NCBI RefSeq assembly: GCF_014145335.1 | Contig: NZ_JACIVI010000005.1 | Location: 19,503-83,502 of the forward strand | Reading direction: 5' to 3' | Length of the DNA stretch: 64,000 nt | Source of the DNA: Aquariibacter albus | GTDB taxonomy: Bacteria > Pseudomonadota > Gammaproteobacteria > Burkholderiales > Burkholderiaceae_C | In this document: positions 40,025-47,856 of the stretch, one piece after another | Layout: every line of letters begins with the position of its first letter | Position numbering within the stretch: position 1 is the stretch's first letter | Notes under the pieces: generated by a model | What the model saw: only the letters and a program-made list of their open reading frames with translations | What the model was told of the DNA's origin: nothing | Databases searched by the model: none | Translations under genes and position numbers: made by a program

Positions 40025-41863
40025 TCAGAAAATCCTCCTCAGTTGCAGCAGCGACTGCGTACGGGTCGCCTCGCCAGCGAGGCTGCGCCGGGCTTCCAGG
40101 TCCACCGTCCACTGCGGCCCGAGCTGGACGGACTGCAGCCAGCGCAGCACCGTGGTCGAGGGGGTGGCACCCGACAGTCCCTGGTGATGGGTCAGCGTGA
40201 GCAAGGTCTTGGTCCGGAACGCCCCCCGAATCACCATGCCCAGCTCCTGCTGGGGCCGGACCGTGACCCCGCCCCGCGCCAGCAGGTCGAGGCCCAGCAG
40301 GCCGTAGACATCCAGATCCCGATGCAGGCGCGCGCTCAGGCCGATGGCGCCGCCCAGCACGCCATGCAGCCGGGGCCGGGCGACGGCGGGATCCTCGTCG
40401 TCGAGCGCCATGTGGAAGCGGCCGGACAAGCCGCCGACCAGCGGGTCCCAAGGCAGCAGGGACTCCATCGCATACAGGCCCAGCCGTCGCAGCCGGGGCC
40501 CGCCCCGGCGGCCCAGAGGCTGCCTCAGGCCAAACTCCAGCAGGGCCAGGCTGGTCTCCACGGCGGCAGCGGGCTGCCAGTCGACCCGGCGATGGGAGAT
40601 CGGCAGCAGGTCGAGGCGCAGGTCCCAGCCCTGCGGCCCGCCTTCGAGGCCCAGGCCGTACTGGGTGTCGCCCGGCGAGACCCGTGGATCCTTGGCCGGG
40701 GCCAGGTCGATGCGGTAATCCGCGTAGCGCGACTGCAGGACCTCCTGGCGCTGGGCGGCACGCCCTGACCACGCCCCGCGCGCAGCGGGTCGCTGCAGTG
40801 CGAGGGCTTCGGCATAGGCCTGCTGCAGCTTGAGCCCGAGGAAGCTGGCAGCGTCTGGAACCGCGTCTGCTGCGGGCGGCATGTCGCCCAGGACCTCACG
40901 CCGCGCCCGGGCAAGGTCTGCCGCAGGCAGGGCGTCGACCAGCTCCCGAATGCGCCAGCTGGGCGGCGCAAGGGTCTCGACCTCGTCGATCAGGCCCAGC
41001 GCATCCGCATGCTTGAGCACGTCCTTGGGCGTGGTCCACGGATCGCGCCGCTTCAGGAGGTCGGGACGGCTCAGGGCCAGCACATGCTTGAGCAGCGTGG
41101 CGCAGTTGTAGCCCTGGAAGAAGTAGGTCAGGCGGGTCTGCCGAAGCTCGTGCAGGTGGAGCAGCAGCAGCTCTCGTTCGGCCGGGGACAGCCGCAGGCT
41201 GTAGATCCACAGGCTGCGCTGCTCGCGGACGAGGTATTGCTGTTCAGCCTCGACATAGGGTGAAAGGGTGAAGTAGCCCGGCTTGCCGGTGACCAGGCTC
41301 TCATAGAGCAGCCTGGGCAGATTGAGGTCGTCGGCGTCCGTGAAGAAGGAGACCGCATGGCTCACGGACGCGCCGGCCGCCGTCTGCCCCTCCAGCTTGA
41401 GAAAGAGGTGGCCCATGATGCTCGCGGGCTGCCTCACGTTCTCTGCGGCGAAGACCAGGGCGATTCGGGTGGCCGGCGCACGCGCGAGGAACTCCTGGAG
41501 CTCGGCACACCGGATTCGCGAGCCGCCAGCATCCTCGTCCGGCACCTGCAACCACCGGGCGCGGGCCGGAAAGCGGCAGCGGGCCGCAGGATCGGCGGCA
41601 AGAAGATCAAGCGTGGCGCGCAACTCGCGCAGCGGGGTCCAGCCGGGACCGGCGGCCAGCAAGAAGCCCGGGTCCTGGATCTGCGGTTGGCCCGCCTGCA
41701 AGTGCAGCAGGGCATGCCACATCGGATCGGCCGCCCGCTTCGCTTCCTCGAGCGGCACAGCCTGCCGGACCGGGTCGGCCCAGGGCAAGCCGGGCCATGC
41801 GCAGGCCTGCAGGCCGAGCAGCGACAAAAAAGCGGCCCGCAGGCCGCTCGTGGCATGGGTCAC
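40025..41863 (-). CDS. DUF4105 (Lnb-type N-terminal periplasmic domain) protein
   Basis: A 612-residue secreted protein. From GTG 41863 it has a signal peptide (THATSGLRAAFLSLLGLQAC, then AWADPV-like cleavage region). Residues about 120-320 match DUF4105, with IMGHLFLKLEG and the FQGYNCATLL motif; the C-terminal half looks like beta-rich outer-membrane or barrel sequence ending in LLQLRRIF. Relatives are periplasmic or outer-membrane proteins of uncertain role. The start lies four bases after the stop of the upstream lipoprotein, so they are coupled. Function not established. Confidence 0.82.
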   Translation of the reverse strand: MTHATSGLRAAFLSLLGLQACAWPGLPWADPVRQAVPLEEAKRAADPMWHALLHLQAGQPQIQDPGFLLAAGPGWTPLRELRATLDLLAADPAARCRFPARARWLQVPDEDAGGSRIRCAELQEFLARAPATRIALVFAAENVRQPASIMGHLFLKLEGQTAAGASVSHAVSFFTDADDLNLPRLLYESLVTGKPGYFTLSPYVEAEQQYLVREQRSLWIYSLRLSPAERELLLLHLHELRQTRLTYFFQGYNCATLLKHVLALSRPDLLKRRDPWTTPKDVLKHADALGLIDEVETLAPPSWRIRELVDALPAADLARARREVLGDMPPAADAVPDAASFLGLKLQQAYAEALALQRPAARGAWSGRAAQRQEVLQSRYADYRIDLAPAKDPRVSPGDTQYGLGLEGGPQGWDLRLDLLPISHRRVDWQPAAAVETSLALLEFGLRQPLGRRGGPRLRRLGLYAMESLLPWDPLVGGLSGRFHMALDDEDPAVARPRLHGVLGGAIGLSARLHRDLDVYGLLGLDLLARGGVTVRPQQELGMVIRGAFRTKTLLTLTHHQGLSGATPSTTVLRWLQSVQLGPQWTVDLEARRSLAGEATRTQSLLQLRRIF

Positions 41864-41867
41864 CGGC

Positions 41868-42236
41868 TCACTGGGCGCAGGAGACGATGACGTTGTCCGC
41901 GTACTTCCACATCTTCTCGGTGCCGTAGTCGGTGCTCGAACCGAACACGCCACCGCTGAGGATGTTGATGAAGAACTTGGGGTCGACCGTGCCTTCCACC
42001 GCGGTGACCTTCGCGCAGCCCTCGGTCTCTGCCGTCACGATGCGGCTGCCCTTGGCACGCTTGAAGGGCACGGGGCCCGGGCCCTTGAACGGCACGCCGT
42101 CAATCGTGCCCTGGATGTCGCGGCCGTTGGAGGCCGAGACATTCACGAGCTGGGTTTCGTCGTTGAGGATGGATGCGCACCCGGTGGCGCCAACCGCCGC
42201 GGCGATCAGTGCGAGGCGGCCAATGGTCTTGATCAT
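41868..42236 (-). CDS. Conserved small lipoprotein
   Basis: A 122-residue protein with signal MIKTIGRLALIAAAVGATGCAS, whose GATGC lipobox puts the lipidated Cys at 20. The mature part has ASILNDETQLVNVSASNG, two further cysteines, and a FFINILSGGVFGSSTDYGT segment typical of a conserved proteobacterial lipoprotein family. It is coupled to the DUF4105 gene, suggesting they work together in the envelope. Role unknown. Confidence 0.82.
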   Translation of the reverse strand: MIKTIGRLALIAAAVGATGCASILNDETQLVNVSASNGRDIQGTIDGVPFKGPGPVPFKRAKGSRIVTAETEGCAKVTAVEGTVDPKFFINILSGGVFGSSTDYGTEKMWKYADNVIVSCAQ

Positions 42237-42431
42237 GAGGTTCCCTGAGATTCGTCTTGTCGATACGACCCCTCAGGAACAAGACCCCGCGGACGCCTAT
42301 CGCATCCCGGATGCCCGGCACGGCCCGCAAGCGTGCTGCGCCCGTCCCTGAAGAGACGGGCGCGAATATCGGGAAACTCGCTGAGCTCGTGCTGACAGAA
42401 CAGCCCGAATCGACGGGCGTGTTGCGCTTGA

Positions 42432-42454
42432 GCCTCCGCCCGCGCGGGGGAGGC
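42432..42454 (-). terminator. Possible terminator of sbp2
   Basis: Stem GCCTCC/GGAGGC with a long GC loop, eight bases past the sbp2 stop, without a U-tract. A second stem GCGCCCGTC/GACGGGCGC lies about 90 bases further (42338-42363). Either could act in Rho-dependent or protective fashion. Confidence 0.4.
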
Positions 42455-42462
42455 TGCTTGCC

Positions 42463-43476
42463 TTACTTCTTCGTGTAAACCTGATCGAAAGTCCCGCCGT
42501 CCGAGAAGTGGGTCTTCTGCGCCTTGGCCCAGCCGCCGAAGACTTCGTCGATGGTGAACAGCTTCACCGACGGGAACTGCTTCGCATACTTGGCGGCGGC
42601 CTTCGGGTCGATCGGGCGGTAGTAGTTCTGACCGGCCAGGTCCTGGCCTTCCGGCGAGTACAGGTACTCCAGATAGGCCGTGGCGACTTCGCGGGTGCCC
42701 TTCTTGTCGACGACCTTGTCAACGACGGTGACCGGCGGCTCCGCCAGGATGGACAGGCTGGGCGCCACGATGTCGAACTTCTCCGGGCCGAGTTCCTTCA
42801 GCGCCAGCAGGGCCTCGTTCTCCCAGGCCAGCAGCACATCGCCGATGCCGCGTTCGACGAAGGTGGTGGTCGAGCCGCGCGCGCCGGTGTCGAGCACCGG
42901 CACGTTGGCGAGGATCTGGCCGACGAAGGCCTGGGCCTTCTTCTCGTCGCCGCCGAACTTCTTCAGCGCGAAGCCCCAGGCCGCCAGGTAGTTCCAGCGC
43001 GCGCCGCCGGAGGTCTTGGGGTTGGGGGTGATGACGGCCACGCCGGGCTTGACCAGGTCATCCCAGTCCTTGATGCCCTTGGGGTTGCCCTTGCGCACCA
43101 GGAAGACGATGGTCGAGGTGTAGGGTGCGCTGTTGTGCTTGAGGCGCTTCTGCCAGTCCGCCGGGATCAGCTTGGCCTTGTCGTGGAGTTCGTCGACGTC
43201 GTAGGCCAGGGCCAGGGTGACCACATCGGCCTCCAGCCCGTCGATGACCGAGCGCGCCTGCTTGCCCGAACCGCCGTGCGACTGCTTGATGGTGACGGTG
43301 TCGCCGGTCTTGGCCTGCCAGTGCTTGGCGAAGGCCTTGTTGAAGTCGACATAGAGCTCGCGCGTCGGGTCGTAGGACACGTTGAGCAGGGTGATCTCCT
43401 TGGCCGGGACGGCAGCAGCCGCCAGACCGAGGGCCAGCGCGGCCAGGCCGCTGCGGAGGGTGCGAGAGAAGGTCAT
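42463..43476 (-). CDS. sbp: Sulfate-binding periplasmic protein 2
   Basis: A second 337-residue Sbp/CysP-type receptor, signal ending AAAVPAKEI, with [34 protein letters not shown] and [21 protein letters not shown]. It differs clearly from the first copy, so this is an old duplication that may favour another oxyanion such as thiosulfate (inference). It has no permease genes of its own and probably shares CysTWA. Own promoter with a CysB-type site (43555-43577). Confidence 0.94.
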   Translation of the reverse strand: MTFSRTLRSGLAALALGLAAAAVPAKEITLLNVSYDPTRELYVDFNKAFAKHWQAKTGDTVTIKQSHGGSGKQARSVIDGLEADVVTLALAYDVDELHDKAKLIPADWQKRLKHNSAPYTSTIVFLVRKGNPKGIKDWDDLVKPGVAVITPNPKTSGGARWNYLAAWGFALKKFGGDEKKAQAFVGQILANVPVLDTGARGSTTTFVERGIGDVLLAWENEALLALKELGPEKFDIVAPSLSILAEPPVTVVDKVVDKKGTREVATAYLEYLYSPEGQDLAGQNYYRPIDPKAAAKYAKQFPSVKLFTIDEVFGGWAKAQKTHFSDGGTFDQVYTKK

Positions 43477-43512
43477 GGGGAAGCTCGTGGCTTTCAGTTC
43501 GGATGACGCATG

Positions 43513-43577
43513 CTAGGAAGCCGGGCTTGTCCTAGAAACGAATCGTTCGACGCATGCTTATGCAGATCACGCATCAA
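43513..43577 (-). promoter_or_regulatory. CysB-type promoter of sbp2 (site B)
   Basis: TGCTTATGC at 43555 with a following CGCATCAA, 37 bases from CTAGG at 43513, part of a TAGCAT -10 box. It shares the 3' CGCATCAA with site A, and the -10 surroundings CGCATGCTAGG are also identical. Confidence 0.65.
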
Positions 43578-43598
43578 GGCCGACCTCGATGCGCGGCT

Positions 43599-44198
43599 TC
43601 AGACGGCAAACGACCACTCGCCGATGTCGGCGCGCTCCAGGCGATGGCTGCGCTCCAGGCGCTGGGTCATCGCGGTGACCCAGCGCCGCGCGAGCGGCAG
43701 CGGGCCGAAGCCCGACTCGGCGTTGATGTGGCCGGCATCGCCCAGATTGACCAGCGGGCTGCCCCAGCGGCCGGCCCAGGTCTGTGCGCGGGCCAGGCTC
43801 ATCCAGGGGTCGGTCTCGCTGGCGACGACCAGGCTGGGCACCGGCAGGGCCTGGCGCGGCAGCAGGGCGGTGACGCCGAACTTGTCGGGATCGGCCGGTG
43901 CCACCAGCAGCGCAGCGACGATGGGCGCCTCGGGCCGCAGCGCCAGGTAGCGGGTCAGGGCGAGGCAGCCGAAGCTGTGCGCGGCCACCAGCCAGTGCAC
44001 GTCGCCCGCGGCGTCCAGGGTCTCGCCGATGCGGCGGGCCCAGCGCTCCAGGTCAGGCGTGAGCCAGTCGTCCTGGCGCACGCGCAGCGCACCGCGCTGC
44101 TGCCGTTCGAGCCAGGTCTGCCAGTGCGCGCTGCCGCTGTCCCGCAGGCCGGGGACGACGAGAAGCCGGGCGGCCGGCCGATGCTGCTTGCCGGACAT
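43599..44198 (-). CDS. Serine hydrolase of the RBBP9/YdeN family
   Basis: A 199-residue alpha/beta hydrolase. Nucleophile Ser in VAAHSFGCLA, Asp in ASETDPWM and His in DAGHINAESGFG form the triad; LLVVPGLRDSGSAHWQTW is the typical N-terminal strand and loop. Natural substrate unknown. It begins ten bases after the mop gene and shares its promoter. Confidence 0.9.
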   Translation of the reverse strand: MSGKQHRPAARLLVVPGLRDSGSAHWQTWLERQQRGALRVRQDDWLTPDLERWARRIGETLDAAGDVHWLVAAHSFGCLALTRYLALRPEAPIVAALLVAPADPDKFGVTALLPRQALPVPSLVVASETDPWMSLARAQTWAGRWGSPLVNLGDAGHINAESGFGPLPLARRWVTAMTQRLERSHRLERADIGEWSFAV

Positions 44199-44208
44199 GG
44201 GCAGGGCC

Positions 44209-44427
44209 TCAGAGGGCAGCGATCGACACCTCGGTCGACTTGACCAGGGCGATGACTTCGCGGCCGACGGCCAGATCCAGGTCGCGAACCGAGCGGGTGG
44301 TGATGACCGAGGTGACGATCAGGCCCTGGGGGGTCTCGACATCGATCTCGGAGACCACCGGGCCTTCGATGATCTCCTTGATGCGGCCACGGAACTGGTT
44401 GCGGACATTGATGGCGGTGATGCTCAT
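44209..44427 (-). CDS. Molybdenum-pterin/molybdate-binding Mop (TOBE) protein
   Basis: A 72-residue molbindin: SITAINVRNQFRGRIKEIIEGPVVSEIDVETPQG-type Mop domain with one TOBE unit. Family members bind molybdate (or related oxyanions) in oligomers. Start ATG 44427 with GAGG eight bases upstream. It is under a CysB-type promoter next to sulfate uptake genes; sulfate and molybdate compete for related transporters, so a buffer role during sulfur stress is a reasonable inference. Confidence 0.9.
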   Translation of the reverse strand: MSITAINVRNQFRGRIKEIIEGPVVSEIDVETPQGLIVTSVITTRSVRDLDLAVGREVIALVKSTEVSIAAL

Positions 44428-44469
44428 GACAGAGGCCTCGGAGGGCATTCGAGAGAAAGAAGCTCCACT

Positions 44470-44539
44470 CTAGGCAGCGCCCCGTTCGACCCCAAGCGAT
44501 GAATCCGCGGCGCCTCATGCGGCCGGCGCATGAGGCGCC
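44470..44539 (-). promoter_or_regulatory. CysB-type promoter of mop-hydrolase (site E), with 31-bp palindrome
   Basis: CTAGG at 44470 (coding-strand TAGAGT -10), then 37 bases, then GCCTCATGC at 44512. The site is a perfect inverted repeat with 13-bp arms (44509-44521 and 44527-44539) around a five-base centre, containing ATGCG and CGCAT. It also lies just past the stop of the FadL-like gene and may serve as its terminator hairpin. Confidence 0.6.
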
Positions 44540-44546
44540 GCCCCGC

Positions 44547-45827
44547 TCACCAGGCCCAGCTGTAGGCCAGGCCGACGATGTGCTCGCGCAGCTGGACGTC
44601 GGCCTCGCCGCCGCCGAAGGCCGGAGGGATGGACCCCTGCCCCTTCACCGTGTGGCGGAAGGCCTGGGTGTAGAAGGCGCTCCATTCGCCCCCGCCGGTT
44701 TTCAGGCTGGCGCCGAAGCTCAGATGGGTCTGGACGACCGCGGGGGCCAGAATGTTGAAGAAGGTCTCGCCGCGCGGCACCGGCTGGCGGGCGTGGCTGG
44801 CCCCGGCCCGCAGGGTCAGCTGCTCGTCGACACGGTGGGCCACGCCGAGCTTGACGATGGTCTGGTCACGCCAGCCGAAGCCGGGACCATCGGCCGAGCC
44901 CAGCGGCTGGCCGGCGAACAGCGAAGCCGCCGAGTTGCCGATGGCATGCACCTCGCTGTAGAGGATGCGCTGCACGTCGAGCGCCACGGTCCAGTCGGCG
45001 CGCGGCGTCCAGGCCAAGCCCAGGCCGTAGTTCTCCGGCACATCCAGGCGGCCGCTGTCGGAGAACAGGCCGCGGTACTTCTCGAAGCGGGTGCGGATCT
45101 TCGACGACCAGGTGGCCCCGAGCACCCAGCCCGGGGCCAGCTCGGCCTGCCAGCCCAGGCGCAGGCCGGCGCCCAGATCGGTGTCGGTGCCGCGATCGCT
45201 CAGGTGCTGGGGCGATTGGGAGAAGCTGCCGAAGAGGCCGAGGCCGGTGGCCTCGAAGCGCTGGTAGGCCACGTTCAGCCCCACAGCCACCGAGGCTCGC
45301 TCGCTGAGCCGCCAGGCCACGGTGGGGGTGATGAAAAGCTGCTCGAGGTTGACGCCTGCCGTGCCGAGCACCGGACCGCCGGGGGGCACGTCGTTCTGGA
45401 AGGGGTTGCGGCGGTACTCGCTGTTGAGCCCGCCATTGCCGAAGACGGCCAGGCCGAACTGCAGCTGCTCGCTGATCGGCCGCACCAGACCGAACTCCGG
45501 CACGAAGAAGGCCCGCTTGCCGCTGCCCTCGTAGTGGCCGTTGGCGGCAGGGTTTGCACTGCCGTCGATGCGGCTGGCGTACTTGGGCAGGAAGACGGTC
45601 AGGCCGAGGTCGGTCCGCGCGCCGAGCCGGGTGATGCCGGCCGGATTCACGACGAGGGCCAGCGCATCTTCCGGGAAGGCGATGCCGGCACCGGCCAGGG
45701 CCTGGTTGCGCGCGCCGTAGCCGTGCGCAAAGTAGCCGTTGGTGGCCTGGGCGGTGCCGGGCAGCAGGGCCAGGCCGAGCAGGGCGGGCAGGGCGGGCAG
45801 GAGGGGGCGAAGGGCAGAGGAGGTCAC
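44547..45827 (-). CDS. FadL/OmpP1-family outer-membrane transport protein
   Basis: A 426-residue outer-membrane barrel with signal peptide ending GTAQATNGYF. It has the family start TNGYFAHGYGARNQALAGAG, NPAGITRLG, and ends in Trp as barrels usually do. Relatives take up fatty acids, aromatics and other hydrophobic compounds. Under a CysB-type promoter and beside the flavocytochrome c genes, it may import a hydrophobic organosulfur compound or handle sulfur; this is inference. Confidence 0.9.
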   Translation of the reverse strand: MTSSALRPLLPALPALLGLALLPGTAQATNGYFAHGYGARNQALAGAGIAFPEDALALVVNPAGITRLGARTDLGLTVFLPKYASRIDGSANPAANGHYEGSGKRAFFVPEFGLVRPISEQLQFGLAVFGNGGLNSEYRRNPFQNDVPPGGPVLGTAGVNLEQLFITPTVAWRLSERASVAVGLNVAYQRFEATGLGLFGSFSQSPQHLSDRGTDTDLGAGLRLGWQAELAPGWVLGATWSSKIRTRFEKYRGLFSDSGRLDVPENYGLGLAWTPRADWTVALDVQRILYSEVHAIGNSAASLFAGQPLGSADGPGFGWRDQTIVKLGVAHRVDEQLTLRAGASHARQPVPRGETFFNILAPAVVQTHLSFGASLKTGGGEWSAFYTQAFRHTVKGQGSIPPAFGGGEADVQLREHIVGLAYSWAW

Positions 45828-45860
45828 GTTCCGTCACAGAGGGTGGGCTTGGACGGGAAT

Positions 45861-45925
45861 CTAGGCAGCCTCATCCGGCCTGGCGACGAAGCTCTTCGCC
45901 CATGCATATGCCGTCGCGCAGCGGC
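45861..45925 (-). promoter_or_regulatory. CysB-type promoter of the FadL-like gene (site D)
   Basis: TGCATATGC at 45903, 37 bases from CTAGG at 45861 (coding-strand TAGATT -10). The left half fits perfectly, the right half of the dyad poorly. The remainder of 45828-46087 holds no gene. Confidence 0.55.
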
Positions 45926-46087
45926 ACGCGGGCTTGCCGGGCCGGCCGGCTTGTGCGTGCAGGCCCAGCCGGCGAAGCCGGGGCCGGTGCGGCGGGCCGA
46001 AAGGCGGCGGGCCCGCCATCCGACCGCATGCCGCGGTGGAGGACGGGCCCGTCGACCGTGCCGGCTCCGACCGGCGCGGGGGCGTGC

Positions 46088-47356
46088 TCAGGCCAGCGCG
46101 TCGGCCCAGATGCTCTGCGCCCAGTCCAGTGCGTAGCGCGCTTCCAGCGCGTTGCGCGCCGAGGACAGGCCGCCCGAGCCTTCCACCACGGTCAGCGTCT
46201 TCTTCTCGGCGTCGTAGCGGTGGACCGAGGCCACGTGCACCACCTCCTGGTCGGAGACGAAGCTGTAGCAGGTGTTGGCGATGATCGGTGTCTCGGCCAG
46301 CGGCTGGCCGGTCAGCTGGGCGATCACGGCATCGGCCACGACCTTGCCGTGGTTGTTGGCCTGGAAGCCCGACTTCGGCATGCCCGGCGCGGCCGCAATC
46401 GCATCGCCGATCACATGCACGCCAGGCGCGACGGTGGACTCGAAGCCCTGGAACTCCACCCCCACCCACTGCTTGTTGACCGAGATGAAGGGCGCGGCCA
46501 CCTTGCCGGCCTGCTGCGGCGGAATGATGTTGAAGAGGTCGGCCTTGACGTCCTCGACCTGGGTCCGGGCGACCCGGCCGCGGGCATCGAACTCGACCAC
46601 CTCGTGGTTCGGCCGGTACTCGATCAGGCCGGGGTAGAGCTCGTTCCAGGCCTTCAGGAAGAGGCCCTTCTTCGAGACGATGTCCGGGTTGCCGTCCAGC
46701 ACCAGCAGCTTGGACTTGGGCTTGTGCTGCTTGAAGTACTGGGCCACCACGCTGGCGCGCTCGTAGGGGCCGGGCGGGCAGCGATAGGGTGCCTTGGGGA
46801 TGCTGATCGCGAACACGCCGCCGTCGGGCAGGGCCTCGAGCTGCTTGCGCAGGGCCACCGTCTGCGGGCCGGCCTTCCAGGCATGCTGGACCTGACCGCT
46901 CTCGACGGCCGCGGCGAGGCCGGCCACCTTGTCGAACTGGAAGTCGATGCCGGGCGAGACGATCAGCCGGTCATAGGGCAGCGGCTCGCCACGGGCCAGC
47001 CGCACCTGGCGCTTGTCCAGGTCGATGGCGGTGGCTTCGTCGCGCACGACCTTCACGCCATGGCGGGCCAGGCCGCTGTAGGGCAGGGTCAGCTCGCCGA
47101 TCTGCTTGTGGCCGGACAGCACCAGGTTGCTGATCGGGCAGGAGACGAAGAACTCGTTGCGCTCGACCAGGGTCACCTCGAGGCGGGGCTCCCATTTGCG
47201 GAGGTACTTGGCTGCGGTGGCGCCGCCAAAGCCGCCACCGATGACGACCACACGGCCGATCGGGGCCTGGCCGCCGAGGGATGCGCAGCCCCCCAGCGTG
47301 GAGGCGCCGAGGCCACCGAGGCTGGCGGCCAGGAAGGAACGTCGTTGCAGGCTCAT
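46088..47356 (-). CDS. fccB: Flavocytochrome c sulfide dehydrogenase, flavoprotein subunit
   Basis: Oxidises sulfide (to polysulfide or sulfur) and passes electrons to the cytochrome subunit. The 422-residue protein has twin arginines RRSFL (5-9), a lipobox-like LGGC at Cys 24, the FAD motif VVVIGGGFGGATAAKYL, and cysteines in SCPISN, YRCPPGPYE and NTCYSFV; the last two match the redox disulfide of the family. The Tat signal with lipobox suggests a membrane-attached periplasmic enzyme. Could also be called SoxF. Cotranscribed with the cytochrome 17 bases upstream. Confidence 0.9.
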   Translation of the reverse strand: MSLQRRSFLAASLGGLGASTLGGCASLGGQAPIGRVVVIGGGFGGATAAKYLRKWEPRLEVTLVERNEFFVSCPISNLVLSGHKQIGELTLPYSGLARHGVKVVRDEATAIDLDKRQVRLARGEPLPYDRLIVSPGIDFQFDKVAGLAAAVESGQVQHAWKAGPQTVALRKQLEALPDGGVFAISIPKAPYRCPPGPYERASVVAQYFKQHKPKSKLLVLDGNPDIVSKKGLFLKAWNELYPGLIEYRPNHEVVEFDARGRVARTQVEDVKADLFNIIPPQQAGKVAAPFISVNKQWVGVEFQGFESTVAPGVHVIGDAIAAAPGMPKSGFQANNHGKVVADAVIAQLTGQPLAETPIIANTCYSFVSDQEVVHVASVHRYDAEKKTLTVVEGSGGLSSARNALEARYALDWAQSIWADALA

Positions 47357-47373
47357 GGGGTGATCCTTCCGGC

Positions 47374-47703
47374 TCAGGGTTGGGCAGGCAGGGCGGCGAA
47401 GAAGGCCGCCAGGCGCTTGAGCTGCTCGTCGCTGTAGCCCTTGGCATGCTGGTGCATCACCGTGGCCTGCGGGCGCTTGCCGCCCTTGAACTCCAGCAGG
47501 GCATTCAGCAGGGTCTCGGCCTCGCGACCGGCCAGCGGCGGGATGGCGCCGGAGCCGCGACCGTCGGTGCCGTGACAGGCCGCGCAACTGGCGGCCCAGA
47601 GGCGGGCGGCCCGGTCGGGCTGGGCCTGGGCAGAGGCACTGCCGGCGATGCCGGCCAGCAGGAGCGCCACGCCGAGGGCGTGAGCGGTGAAAGGAAAGCT
47701 CAT
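47374..47703 (-). CDS. fccA: Class I cytochrome c, electron acceptor of the sulfide dehydrogenase
   Basis: A 109-residue periplasmic cytochrome: signal ending GSASAQAQ, one haem site CAACH, GSGAIPPLAG, and an axial Met in TVMHQHAKGY. Single-haem form like SoxE/FccA. First gene of the pair; a CysB-type promoter lies upstream. Confidence 0.88.
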   Translation of the reverse strand: MSFPFTAHALGVALLLAGIAGSASAQAQPDRAARLWAASCAACHGTDGRGSGAIPPLAGREAETLLNALLEFKGGKRPQATVMHQHAKGYSDEQLKRLAAFFAALPAQP

Positions 47704-47747
47704 GGCGCAGGGGCGGGATCGCCCGGTTCGTCAGGACGGCGCGAACC

Positions 47748-47812
47748 ATAGCCAGCCCGCCCTGCCCGACCAAGCGATGTCCCGGCGCTTGCATATGCGC
47801 GGCCCGCATGAG
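47748..47812 (-). promoter_or_regulatory. CysB-type promoter of fccAB (site C)
   Basis: TGCATATGC at 47790 with ATGCG...CGCAT dyad, 37 bases from ATAGC at 47748 (coding-strand TATGGT -10). It shares GCGCTTGC and the CCGCAT half with site A. Confidence 0.6.
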
Positions 47813-47856
47813 GCCCGGACCCGGCCGCGCCGCGGGCCGGGCGCACTGTCAGCGCA

